A stretch of 64,000 nucleotides of DNA from Plasmodiophora brassicae (Eukaryota; Endomyxa: Phytomyxea; Phytomyxea; Plasmodiophorida). Within the stretch, counting starts at the first letter, position 1. Each line of letters opens with the position of its first letter. The stretch is from contig CP145426.1 in NCBI GenBank assembly GCA_036867785.1, forward strand, positions 310,001 through 374,000, read 5' to 3'. Shown piece by piece: positions 1-10,500 of the stretch. The position numbers and the translations under genes are program-made. The notes beneath the pieces are model-generated. The model did not search any database, was not told the DNA's origin, and worked only from the letters and a program-made list of their open reading frames with translations.

Positions 1-151
1 ATGTGTTCTACTGTCGCCACGGACAGTCCCTGAGTCTCGCGGTTCATCCGACCAATCTCGTCCACGTGTACACCATGGATGCGATGTGCTGCACGAGGGC
101 ATGCATATCAAGGTACTGTGCAGCTTCCAGCATACGCATTCGATCAGTAGG

Positions 152-544
152 TTAACGCGAACCCAGCGACCCACACTGCCACTCTGTGACTTCAGGTGGT
201 ACGGTAATCAGTGTTGTATCGATCATCGATGATCGAAGGGAACGACTTACATCACTGGCATCAACTGTCGCGACGTAGTCTGCCAACAATGCCAGCGCTC
301 TGTCAGCGACGCCCTTCATGGGCAAGGGGTTGTAGACGAATTCTGCTCTCCAACATCTTCGACGGTATTCTGCAGAACACCGGAGTGGGCGATGGCACGC
401 TCGGTGTTGACCTGCATGCCAAACGGACCTGCCGTCTTTGTCACGGAGGTACAGCACAACGGGGATCCCGTAACTGACGCCAACGATCAGGATAATGTAC
501 GTCAGCACGACATGTGGGTCACGCCCGCCGACAGTCATTGGCAA
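152..544 (-). CDS. Possible small single-pass membrane protein (doubtful)
   Basis: A minus-strand frame opens with a short polar stretch, then one hydrophobic segment around residues 13-31 (VVLTYIILIVGVSYGIPVVL), then a charged RDKDGR. After that the frame becomes Arg/Cys-rich and unconvincing. A neighbouring frame reads more like protein (VNTERAIAHSGVLQNTVEDV) and ends near 305, so a very short intron or a wrong frame choice is likely. No family is recognised. The gene may extend beyond the left edge of the window or be noise. The TM segment is the only solid observation. Confidence 0.25.
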   Translation of the reverse strand: MPMTVGGRDPHVVLTYIILIVGVSYGIPVVLYLRDKDGRSVWHAGQHRACHRPLRCSAEYRRRCWRAEFVYNPLPMKGVADRALALLADYVATVDASDVSRSLRSSMIDTTLITVPPEVTEWQCGSLGSR

Positions 545-889
545 TCGCTGATCCGCGTTCCGGACACTGCGGCTGCTCTAGTTCAGGGCAAATGTCAGAT
601 TGAGACGGGAGACCTGCCGGCCGGTGCCCGCCCAGAGGACTGCGCGCCAGGCATCACCAGGAACCTCGGCGAGCTAATGTAGGTAGGCACATCTGCTACC
701 AGGACGGCTCCGAGCAAGCAGACGTTCGGCAAGCAAGGGGGCGACCCTGCTGTGACGCACAGTCCGCCCGGCCCTGGCCGCAGCCGGCAGGCCACAGGCC
801 ACAGGCCACACTGCCCGGAGCAGAACTGCGCCACATGCCACTGCAGTCTTGGTGTCCGTGTGCCTTTGGCATACAGAAAGGGGACGTAC
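545..889. other. No supportable gene
   Basis: Several short overlapping frames exist on both strands, but none has convincing composition, splice structure or family resemblance. The stretch includes a short GGCCACAGGCCACAGGCCACA tandem run near 790-810. It ends at the CCCGCGGG palindrome array that marks the neighbouring transposon. Confidence 0.4.
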
Positions 890-892
890 TTT

Positions 893-1003
893 TTCATCCC
901 GCGGGATCACATCCCGCGGGATGAAACGTCATATTGATCCCGCGGGGCGAAGCGGCATTTCCCGCGGGACGAATCTATAGGTTCATCCCGCGGACGAAAA
1001 GCC
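893..1003. repeat. Left terminal array of CCCGCGGG palindromes
   Basis: Five copies or near-copies of the palindrome TCCCGCGGGA occur within about 110 bp, separated by short spacers such as TCACA, GAAACGTCATATTGA and CGAAGCGGCATT. The arrangement matches, in inverted orientation, the array at 5935-6000. Such subterminal arrays are typical transposase-binding sites in MULE and other DNA transposons; that role is inferred here. Confidence 0.65.
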
Positions 1004-1292
1004 AGCGTGTCGTGCTCAGGAAGGAGTAGTTGGTGCGTCGGGTACAGGACGGAGCCAGTCTCACTCGACGGTCAGCTGTTTGACCTAGCGGGCTCATTCT
1101 TTCCGTCAGGAACAATAGACTTAACAATTACGCCAGAACAAATGCAACCGCCAGCCGCGGGTGGAGGATGGAGCCGGTCTCCCGGTCTCGCTCGACGGGC
1201 AGCTGTTTGTCAACGGCGACTAACGCAGATCTTCACTGGTGCTCATTCGCTATATCATGAACAATAGACTTTAAGGCGGTGTTGCAACTTTA

Positions 1293-2107
1293 CTATTTGT
1301 TATCGAGGTAGAAATCGGCGTGCAAAAACCAGTACATCCAGCGCAACCTCATGACGTCCATGCACGACGACTTGAACGTTACCGGAAGGCTTCTGGCAAG
1401 AGCTTCCGCCATTGTCAAAACAAGCATGCCGCAATTGCAATCGTCCAATTGGCGCGGTCCCGCCAAGACTCTCGTCTCGAAAGGCTTGGCAGGAAACGCC
1501 GAAGTCGCCCAGGGCATGATGGCATTGGTCGCGATGGATCGCAGACGAGCGGTGTAGGTTGGATCGCAAAGACTGTCGTACAGGTACACCAGCCCCAAGG
1601 CAGCGTCGACGACGACCAGACACCAATGCACATTGAAGAACTAGGTACCATGAAACCAGCAGTGAGCAAAACCCGTAAGTCAACAGCAGAATGGATTGGA
1701 CTTACGTTGACTGGACAAAGGAACATCGTTGCGCTCGAGTCACATTCGGCGATGACTCCCCACCTGCCGTGGTCGTTCATCTCGACTTTGCACGGCGCCA
1801 CGTGCGTGCTGTCCTTTGAAATCAGAGTCATTGCCTCGTGAACGACGGACGAGTTAAGCCACGATCTGTGAGCCAGGTGGAAGATCAGGTCGTGGAATGA
1901 CAGCTTGATGACTTTTGAGACGTCCGAAACGCTCATCGGAGAGCGAAGTTCGTACAGGACAAATTGCGCCATTCCCTCGGCATCCAAGCCATCGAGTGGA
2001 ATGGGCGGCTGGCGACGCCTCTTCTCCCGACCCTCGAACGTCAAAAGCCAATCCAAGACCTGGCGTACACGTGGCCGCATCATAACGGCTTCGTGCAGTC
2101 GCGTCAT
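1293..2107 (-). CDS. Ulp1-like C48 cysteine protease encoded by the MULE
   Basis: Two exons join across an intron ending near 1643. Exon 1 is the frame starting at 2107, ending in FLCPVN. Exon 2 resumes FFNVHWCLVVVDAALG and runs to the stop at 1293. The second exon carries the full C48 (Ulp1/SENP) signature: His in VHWCLVV, Asp in YLYDSL, the oxyanion Gln in PRQLDD and Cys in CNCGMLVL, followed by the helix MAEALARS. In known transposons, including plant Kaonashi-type MULEs, such proteases accompany the transposase; their substrate in transposition is not settled. It lies downstream of, and co-oriented with, the transposase, so it may be a separate gene or the 3' part of one long transcript. 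The catalytic residues look intact. Confidence 0.75.
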
Positions 2108-3317
2108 TATGACTACAAGTTTACTGAAACATATAACAAGTCAATGTGCAAGTCCAGATGGAAGAGGCAAACCACTTACTAGCTCAGAGCAGCATCGCAG
2201 CACCCGGGAAACATTATACCAGGGTCTCTATCTTCGCCGGTCCCAAGTTCAGTCGACATACGATCCCACTCCCTATCCACAAGTGGATCTACGACTGGGG
2301 GACACTCAATCAGGGAGTCGGCAAATAGGAGATCGTCCAGCGGCATCAACGCAGCGAAGTCCTATGGGATGACGTCAGAGAGGGCCAACAGCACACGCGG
2401 CAGCATAGCCCACTGCTTGTGCCGGTAACCCGGCTACATCAAGAAAGCATGGCTGTGACCCAGACTTCACCAAAACGGGTGGAATCTGGGTCACGTCGTC
2501 TTCAAAGTCAATTAACTTTGAATGCTGAATCCTACTGTAGGCTTGTACACTCGACAAGTGACCATCGGGGTTATGATCCGGCAAACGTGGAACGGAATCC
2601 ACCATAAAACTGTGTAGCTGCATCATCGCAGCCAGCGGCTCCCTAACCGACACACGTTACATAGGCATGTTGCAGCCAGGATGAATACCGAACCTTGCAT
2701 AGTATAGGGGCACCCCTGACAAACGAACGGCGGACACGTGATCATCGGCAGTAGAAGAGGATTTCGAAAACGCTTTGAGACACCGTCCAACCAGAGCCAG
2801 GGGGAATATTACGTCCGAATCATGCGCAATCTGTGCATGTCCTTCAGGGAGACATTCAAGGTACACTCGCTTCTTGGCCCAGGATTCATCGATCTGTGAA
2901 ACAGTCAAAATTAAGCTTCAGATGGAGCTGGCAGCAGGATCTTAAATAGCGTATCCTACGTGACGGCGGCAGGTCTGCAAACACTCCTGGATCCCCAGAT
3001 AGCTTCGAGCGCTGACGGCAGCGTCAGTGCCAGCAACAGCCAGTTACGACGCAGCAGCTGGTACCTCATTATTTGTGTAGCGTACCAGATGACAGAAAAC
3101 ACAGACTCTAGCGGCCGGGTGACTGATCAGACATGTGTAAACAGCCCATCAACGATGTACTAACCATGGTCGTGCTGGCGATGAAGAACGTGATCTCCGC
3201 GTGGCGAACTTTCGGTTTCAGCCAATGCACCATCGTTGTTGGACACATCCTCCTCCGCTCCGTGATCTGTATTCAGGTCGCGTCAACAGGCAGGGGGAAC
3301 GTTAACCACGAAGTAAG

Positions 3318-5864
3318 CTAACCTTGCTGACGACTATCGTAAAACGGACATTTGCGCCCTGAACGATGATCTGTTGCGGTGACGCCATTTCGCAGACACG
3401 CATGACACTTGGCGGCCTGCCTGTCCGTTGCAGAACGGGCGTCAAGTCGAGACGTGCGTTGAACACGATCAGGCAGTCGGCCACGCATTGCCCCCTGCCG
3501 CAACGGAGGACGAACGGCAACGTGAGCTTCTTGAGGATCCGCTGCGTGTCGAGCGCCAGCAAGATGCGACTGAAACTCGGTTTGCAAGGAGGCAAACGTG
3601 GACATCAAGCGCCGATACAAGTGCTCGTTGGATCGGGCATCATGAACCAAACGCCCAAATGCCTCGGTGAGTTTTCGATACCGAACCTCCTGTTTCGACG
3701 GGTAGACGACTCGGTGATAAATATCGTCCTGGGATGCACGAACTGACACTGCTGGTTCATCAACCACGATACTGTCGCACGAAGCGTCACGTTCTGGAAG
3801 CATTGCATGATCTCCACCGGCTGCCGGCGCGTCAGGGACGCGAAGGTTCCGCCTCACTGCCTCGTATTGTGGATGAAGGCGAAGCCACCATCGGCGGTGG
3901 ACGTACTGCAAACTGAAGATATCATCTTGCGTGCGATTGAAGACAGCACAAATGCCGCTACACGGAATTAGTGTAGACCTACGAGAATAATCAGGAAGAT
4001 ATGAAGCACAACGCAAAGACTGTACCTAACCTGAACTCGGGGCACGTGCAAGATGGAATGTTGCCAAGGGATACATCGCCGAGCATTACGTGGTGTCGAT
4101 CCGGCTGGTCAGAGGTTCCCACTTCGTACTCCCCTAAACAGATGTCACTGTAGGTAAACCCCAAACTGAATGCAGTATAGACTCTCACCTGTATCCACCT
4201 CCCTAACTGAACTGAGAAGGCGCGAATTGAGCTGTCTCTCTCGAAAAATGCTGTCAACGTAGTCGCTCCAATGCTTGCCCTTGCGAATAAGGTTAGACAA
4301 TAGTCTTGCCGCCTCGTCCTCCTGTTGTTTCTGTATCATTTCCAGATGCGTGAACATCTCGAATAAGTTCGCGCGTGAGAGCCACGGCTGCACATCGCGT
4401 TTGGTACGGCTGATCGTGCCTTCTGCCCGCTGGTTTGACGAGTGTGATCCGGTAAACTTACAACTGGTGAATGTACGACAAAGTTGTTGTCTCTTGTCAA
4501 CAATGTCGTCGAAGAGTTTCACGGCTCCACCGTACTGTAGAAACATGAGGCGATACTCGTCCGCCTTCGCGAAGAACGCGTCTTCGGACGGAAATATGTG
4601 ATAAACTAGCGTGTTCGCCTTGATCATGAACTCCTTCCCCTCGTGGCCAAGCCCTATAATGATGTTGTCTAAGAATTCGATAACGGCAGTACGAGAGTCG
4701 CAGAAACTAATTACCTGCACAGGCGCGAGCTATCTTCGCCTGATAATGCTTGGTGCATTGGTGGTACACCATATCGCATTCCACGGCAGCTGCCCGAAAT
4801 GCTAGAGCGTCGTCGGCGATCAGAACAGACTCGCTTCGTTTCACCCTAAAGTATTCTAGCGTCTTCACGACGTCCGCTTTGTTTTCAGCGGAGGGCCCAG
4901 CCATCGCGCCAACCACATACGACTTGCCTATTACCCATTGCGGTCACGCAAAGATATTGATCACAGCACGACAAACGTACCAAGGCAATCGATAACGGTG
5001 ACCGGAAGGAACACAAAGCCGTACGCGTTCATCTTCGCGCCGCCGTCGATTTGTACAACGTCGTTGTACACAGACGCGAACTGAAGCCCTTCAGCGCGCG
5101 CTAGCCAGATTTTTTCCAATCGACAATCGACATCGATGTCGATTTCAAAGAAACCTCCGTGTTCTTCGTAGCTTCGTCCCAGGTTGATAAGGGCGTTCAT
5201 AGCATCACGATCGCCGCCGAACGCCTGCAGTTTCCCCTTCCGCAGAAGACGGTGCAATAATGGCTTCTGAATTCTGCAGTCTGGAAATTGATCGGACAGC
5301 ATGCGTGTGACCTGTAACATAGTTATACACGGAAAGGAGCTCGTAATCTCCATTTACCATTGGAAACGGAAGGGAATACTTGCCCAGGTTAATTATGTAC
5401 GACAACTGGTCAGGAGTCAAATCCCGTTGGTCATTGACAATTACTGTCGTTGGAGATGGGATCATCACAAGGTGGTTGTGGGACAGACAGAATCTGTCCC
5501 CCTTAATGACGTATTGCCGTCGTCCAACATCGTACGTGAACGGAATGTTCAACGAACACGACGACTTCACTGACCGATCAGCTTTCTCCGACTCGGTCTT
5601 AAAGTTGCAGTATCCATCACCTGACGATGGCTTATGAGTAGGAACCAACGACGCAGTGAAGGAACGAAATAACGAACCACGCGCCCAGGCTCCTTCGTGT
5701 CCGAACAACTCTACAGAGCGAGATGCCTTGGCGAACGTTTTGAACTTTATGATGACCTGTGAAAAATGTCAAAATAATGGTACTTCAATTCACGGTTGGA
5801 TAGACGCTTGGGCGGCCTCGTCAACGCTCGCCATCTCAATCTCAACCAGATCAATGCTCGCCAT
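3318..5864 (-). CDS. MULE/FAR1-type transposase
   Basis: The spliced minus-strand gene shows the family features in order. A possible start exon (MASIDLVEIEMAS, ATG at 5864) comes first. Next is a FAR1-like DNA-binding region with CNFKTES and LSHNH near 5470-5620. The first catalytic Asp follows in a block reading VVQIDGGAKMNAYGFVFLPV at about 5000-5060, then the second Asp region (VLIADDALAF, then YHQCTKHYQ). The acidic block SSNQRAEGTISRTKR comes near 4410-4440, and a SWIM zinc-finger start (SCTCPEFRLG) near 4040. The next exon (CAVF, then QYVHRRWWL) continues it. Introns are about 50 nt, like those of host genes. The region between 2110 and 3300 carries further open minus-strand segments that I could not assign. 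Identification as a MULE transposase is firm; exact exon ends are not. Confidence 0.7.
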
Positions 5865-5934
5865 CCACACACAGCTCAGAAATGCGCAGCGCTGGGTCAC
5901 GGACAGCGAACGCGGGCACCCGCAGTAAAGCAGC

Positions 5935-6012
5935 AGCTCGCGGGACGAATGGCATTTTTCGTCCCGCGGGATCAATCGGGGGTGTCATCCCGCGGGAAGA
6001 GAAACAATTTCC
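5935..6012. repeat. Right terminal array of CCCGCGGG palindromes
   Basis: Three copies of the CCCGCGGG palindrome occur with spacers CGAATGGCATTTTT and ATCAATCGGGGGTGTCA. Read on the minus strand, the block order and spacer words match the left array (TTGATCCCGCGGG then CGAA, then a GCATT word), which supports an inverted terminal repeat pair. The first unit, at about 5938-5947, is imperfect. Confidence 0.6.
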
Positions 6013-6197
6013 CATAACGTGCTGCGCCCACGCGAGTTATCACACGTCTTTCCCGATTCGGCTCGGTGACCCGTGGAAGCCCTGCGCGCAACTTGCATGC
6101 TGTGGTAGAACGGTTACACACCCGGCATCAGGTGTGGTTGTAGTTGACTTCCAGCATCGAGCGACTGTGACGGAGGCTTGTCATGGGGTGAACAGTT

Positions 6198-6693
6198 GTG
6201 GCATCCGCATGTGGTTCAAGCCGTGTCACATGGGAAGACTTGCTGGTCGCGAACTGGCGCTGCGGATCCAGGCACAGTACAGGCACGCCAGCGTTAACAT
6301 TGAACAAGGCATAATTGTTGACAAAGCTGAGGATGACGACAGCGCCGTCCGACGCGACCTGCTGCTTGCCATGCAGGTGTGATCCACCACGCATCACATA
6401 ACGAGTGAGCGGCCACGGTACCTTCCTGCCAGTTCGCGCGTCCTCGAACCACGAGTGGCACGACGACATCTCGGTCTTGTCGCTAAGCACGAACAGACGT
6501 CCAGTCTTGGATGTTATCGCGCGGAACCGATCTGCCTCGCGGGAGTTCGTAGAGCGAAAACGCGCCGTCGAAAGGCATGTTACTGGCGTGCATGAAATCA
6601 GGTGCAAAGCCGCATGCGGCACATGGCGTAAGCTCCATCGTTGGCTCGACTGCGCCCTGAGGTTTCACTGCGATTACATGGTGCGACTGGCAA
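6198..6693 (-). repeat. Left arm of an inverted duplication, carrying an ORF
   Basis: This arm is the reverse complement of 6832-7318 with high identity. Both outer ends share the sequence around GGTTCAAGCCGTGTCACATG, and both inner ends share GATTACATGGTGCGACTGG. On the minus strand the arm encodes an open frame with the words GRLFVLSDKTEM, CHSWFEDARTGRKVPWPL, VVILSFVNNYALFNV and GVPVLCLDPQRQFA. A second, partly overlapping frame (CAACGFAPDFMHASN, then FDGAFSLYELPRGR) precedes it, so a spliced or frame-shifted gene is possible. No family is recognised. Confidence 0.7.
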
Positions 6694-6831
6694 TCGGACC
6701 TGTCTGCCGCGGACTGCATACTTTCTTACTGCCATGGCGGACTGCTGTCGATCGGCATGCTGTCGCCACGCGCCCGCATTCTGGACAATGCTGTCCGTCG
6801 CATCGTGGGCGCGCCTGTTGTGCGTCACTCG

Positions 6832-7318
6832 TTGCCAGTCGCACCATGTAATCGCAGTGCAACCTCAGGGCGCAGTCGAGCCAACGATGGAGCTTACGCC
6901 ATGTGCCGCATGCGGCTTTGCACCTGATTTCATGCACGCCAGTAACAAGCCTTTCGACGGCGCGTTTTCGCTCAACGAAGCCCCGCGAGGGCGGCGAGGC
7001 AGATCGGTTCCGCGCGATATCATCCGAGACTGGACGTCTGTTCGTGGTTAGCGACAAGACCGAGATGTCGTCGTGCCACTCGTGGTTCGAGGACGCACGA
7101 ACTGGCAGGAAGGTACCGTGGCCGCTCACTCGTTATGTGATGCGTGGTGGACCACACCTGCATCGCGATGGCGCTGTCGTCATCCTCAGCTTTGTCAACA
7201 ATTATGCCTTGTTCAATGTTAAGGCTGGCGTGCCTGTACTGTGCCTGGATCCGCAGCGCCAGTTCGCGACCAGAAAGTCTTCCCATGTGACACGGCTTGA
7301 ACCGCATGCGGGATGCTA
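6832..7318 (+). repeat. Right arm of the inverted duplication, carrying the sister ORF
   Basis: This arm encodes on the plus strand the same words as the left arm: GRLFVVSDKTEM, CHSWFEDARTGRKVPWPL, VVILSFVNNYALFNV, GVPVLCLDPQRQFA. Length differences between the arms fall in codon multiples: PREGGEADRF against SREADRF, and GPHLHRDG against GSHLHGKQQVASDG. Most substitutions are conservative. That is more like two copies of a real protein-coding segment than decaying repeat DNA. The spacer between the arms (6694-6831) is about 138 bp and not duplicated. Confidence 0.7.
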
Positions 7319-7322
7319 CGTA

Positions 7323-7360
7323 TGTGCTGTGCATCATCTGCGCAGATGATGCACAGCACA
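7323..7360. repeat. 38-bp perfect palindrome
   Basis: The 19-base half-site starting TGTGCTGTGCATCATCTGC is followed immediately by its exact reverse complement, with no spacer. It lies directly outside the right arm of the inverted duplication. A second hairpin with 11-base arms (GAAGAGCATGC, 4-base loop) lies at 7433-7458. The function is unknown; it could be an insertion scar, a cruciform or an RNA hairpin upstream of the nucleoporin gene. Confidence 0.8.
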
Positions 7361-7567
7361 TTCCGCACTTGGTGCAATGCCCGCGTACCACATGACAAGG
7401 ACGCTGCCTTGGCGTTTGAGGGGGCCGCCGGAGAAGAGCATGCATGCGCATGCTCTTCCGCAGCGTAGCGACGTCGTGCCAGCGACTGCGCCGGTATGCC
7501 TACAGAACGACATGCCGCGAGCGCCATGTCGACGGGGGCCACCCCTTCATCCAGTCATGCTTGGCGA

Positions 7568-10500
7568 ATGACGGAGGCGGCGATGGATTCCGCGAACACC
7601 ACGTCGGGGGTAGTTGCGGTGACCGGCTCCGTCAGCGGACGGGCGACTGCGGCGGCGGAGTTGGCAGTTGCCGTCGTGTGCGGGATGGAGGTCGACTGCA
7701 CACTGCTGCGCTCCGTCGTCCAGGACGCCTGGAACGGACAGTACACGATCGACCACCTGAACAAGACGCTGGTCCGGTTCCAGGATGCGCTGGCGAACCC
7801 GTTGCAGCAGGCGGTGCGTGCGTGCGCGCGCGACGGCGCGTCCATCGTCTCTCGCGGGCGCGCGCTGACTTGTCACAGGCGCCGGACGCCGATAGCCGGG
7901 CGAAGATCCAGTCCAGGAGCGTCCGCCTTGCCGGCGAAGTACAGGAGATCACGTTGCAGAGCGATGTCGTTGCATGGGTACTGCCGGGTCGCATGCGCTG
8001 TGTTCGACGCGGAACGTTTACGTGTGTTTCAGATTCTGGAATTCAGTGACGCTGTCGAGCTGAACGAGCTGGACGTTCTTCGCCTGCTCCTGCAAGCGTT
8101 CAGGATGGTTTGTCGTGTGCGACCCGTCAGACGAGTGCGATCCTTCCAACACGTCGCCTGTGTGTAGGACCCTGATGATCGTCGGCGGTGTGACAGCGAG
8201 AAAGACACTGCAGTGTCGCTGTATTTCTCACAGCGCGAAGACCTTCTCGTTGCGCTGCTTGATATTGTGCAAATGGTTGGCGATGACGCCGACTCAAGCC
8301 CGAGTCTCGCCCGCGCGATGCAGTCGTTCTTTGACCGGCTGAAGGACGCCAACCTTGTCAGGAACTGTATCGACCGAATTCGCGTACTGCGCTCGTAGCC
8401 TGTTCGACGCCGACAATGGCTCTGACTGAGTGTTTCGTAGTTCTTGTCCCGCATGAAGCTGTCTGTGTATATGACCTATGTAGACAACGAAATTCGACTG
8501 CTCGCGCTTATCCTTTTTTACATCGAAATGCATTCTGGCCTGGACAACAGGACTTCGTCCCAAGGCCAACATTCAAACGTTGTTGCCTTGTGCACCGTTG
8601 CCGGTACGTTAACCGCGCCACGTTCGGTTGAGAGGCGTCCTGACAGTAATTGTTTCAGAGGAAATGTCGCTATCCATTCCTTCCGTTCGGACGCATTACC
8701 AACAGCAGAACAATGTTCTTGCCCACTGTCATTCCCTCACTACGGTACGATTATTCGTCACTGCTCGCCTATTGTCAGCCTTACCATTGGCCCGCAGTCG
8801 ATTTACATTATTCTAACGACGATCATCAATGCTGTATCGCAAACGGCAGGCGGAATCGATCTGCCGAAATGGGCGCCACCTGGGACGCCTAGCCCTCTGT
8901 TTGCATCATACGACCTCATGCGCAAGATCATTGGCGCAGTTGTTCCAAGTGCTCTTGGCGACACTGATCTGGCTACCGTCGCGTTTGATGGTCTTTCCGG
9001 TTTCGGCGCATTTGTCAACCAAATGCCTACATTGTCTCCGAAATCGCAAATCGACATTTGTGATTGCCTGGCGAAATTCGTCGTCTACTTCTTGGGTCGT
9101 CACTTCTCAACTGTCCGGTCGACCAAGAACCCGGGCGCTTTGCTGAGTCTGATTGGCTCGCTTATTGCCGCGATTGCCAACGTTTCTGAAGACCACGTTG
9201 CTGTGTTTTGTAAGGGCATTCGCAAGAAGACGGATAACATGTATCTGATGTATTTGCTTTAGGGCGATGCAAGGCTGTGTCAGACTTGCTGCACGCGCTT
9301 GACCTCGATACACCTCCTGACAGTCCCCGGTTCTCATCCTTCTGCGACCTTATCGTCGCGTTGAGTCGTGGCGATGATGGGCCACGTGCTGTCCAATTCC
9401 TTGCTGGTGCGAAGGGCACGAACTGGCACCGGATTTTCGACTTGTTCCATCGCGCCATCCGAGACATGTCGTTGGCTCCATCCAAAGGTCCAACATCAGC
9501 GCCTGTCGCCCAGGTTACTTCCTTGCTCCCGCTTGACATCAGCATTTTGTGTGACCTCGTTCGTCTCGTTGAGGCGATGGCTCGTTGCAGATCGAGTGTC
9601 TTGTCGCCGTAAGTGTTTGACGTATTTATGCTGCCACGACTAAAGGCCCTTTGTAGGTCTGTCCAACAACTTCAAGTTCTTGAAACGCTTTTCCAAATGG
9701 TTGTTTGTGCTTTCCCCGTTAGGTTGAAAGCGCGCATCCTGTCTGCCATTGCCGCTTACGTCGTGGGGCATCCAAGCGAGGTTGGTCAGGTTTGGGATCG
9801 CCTAGAAGGCGTACAGATCCTTGATACGCAACCTGTTCCGGGAACGAGCCCTCGACGAGGCCTCCAGCATGACCTGGAGGACGTCGAAGTTCCGGATGGG
9901 TCGTATCCTTTGACCACAGCGTTCCTGTCCCTGCTTCTCGCCTTGATGCCGTTGACGCCAACCTCTATGCGCGTCAAGCTTGGGGCTCCTTTGCGCGCTC
10001 CAGGTATTGCTCCGTACGTAACGTACGTTCGCACATCGATCCTGGCGCCTCTTTGCGGGCGCACGTACAATCTGCCCTCTGAAAAGTGGACGATCGCGTC
10101 CCTCTGCCTGCAATTCCTTTCGTACGTCATAGACGACAGTGATGTCGTCGAAAGCCTGATGTCCAGTCAGTCGCGAGAGCTGCGTGCAATCGTTGAGGTG
10201 ATTGAGTCCTGCGCTGCTTCTCAAGACGCCAACACGGGTGACGCCTTGCAAGCCGCGCTGGATCTGTTACGGGGCGCGCTAGAGCGACAGGATGACGTTG
10301 TGAAGCAGATGACACGTGCCAGTCGTGAACACGTTACGCTGTCGTCCGCTTTGCTCCGTCAACCGAACACCATCGGCATCATTTGCGGGCTGGTCGGCGC
10401 TCCTCCTGGTTCGTTCAAGGACCTCAGCGTTCAGGTCAACGCGGCCGATGTCCTGCAAGCGGTGGCGCTGCGGGATCCCACTCTGGTTGCTCGTCTTCTG

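Larger units (their letters stand above)
890..6012 (-). mobile_element. Mutator-like (MULE) DNA transposon with transposase and C48 protease
   Basis: The interval contains a MULE transposase and a Ulp1-like protease, both on the minus strand. Each end holds several copies of a palindromic TCCCGCGGGA unit. At the left end (about 893-1003) and, inverted, at the right end (about 5935-6000) the same order recurs: a CCCGCGGGATGA block, a TTGATCCCGCGGG block followed by CGAA, then a GCATT-containing spacer and another CCCGCGGGACGAA. This is the behaviour of terminal inverted repeats. I could not pin down the exact outer ends or a 9-11 bp target duplication. The element looks largely coherent, since exons join across short GT-AG introns. 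Confidence 0.7.
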
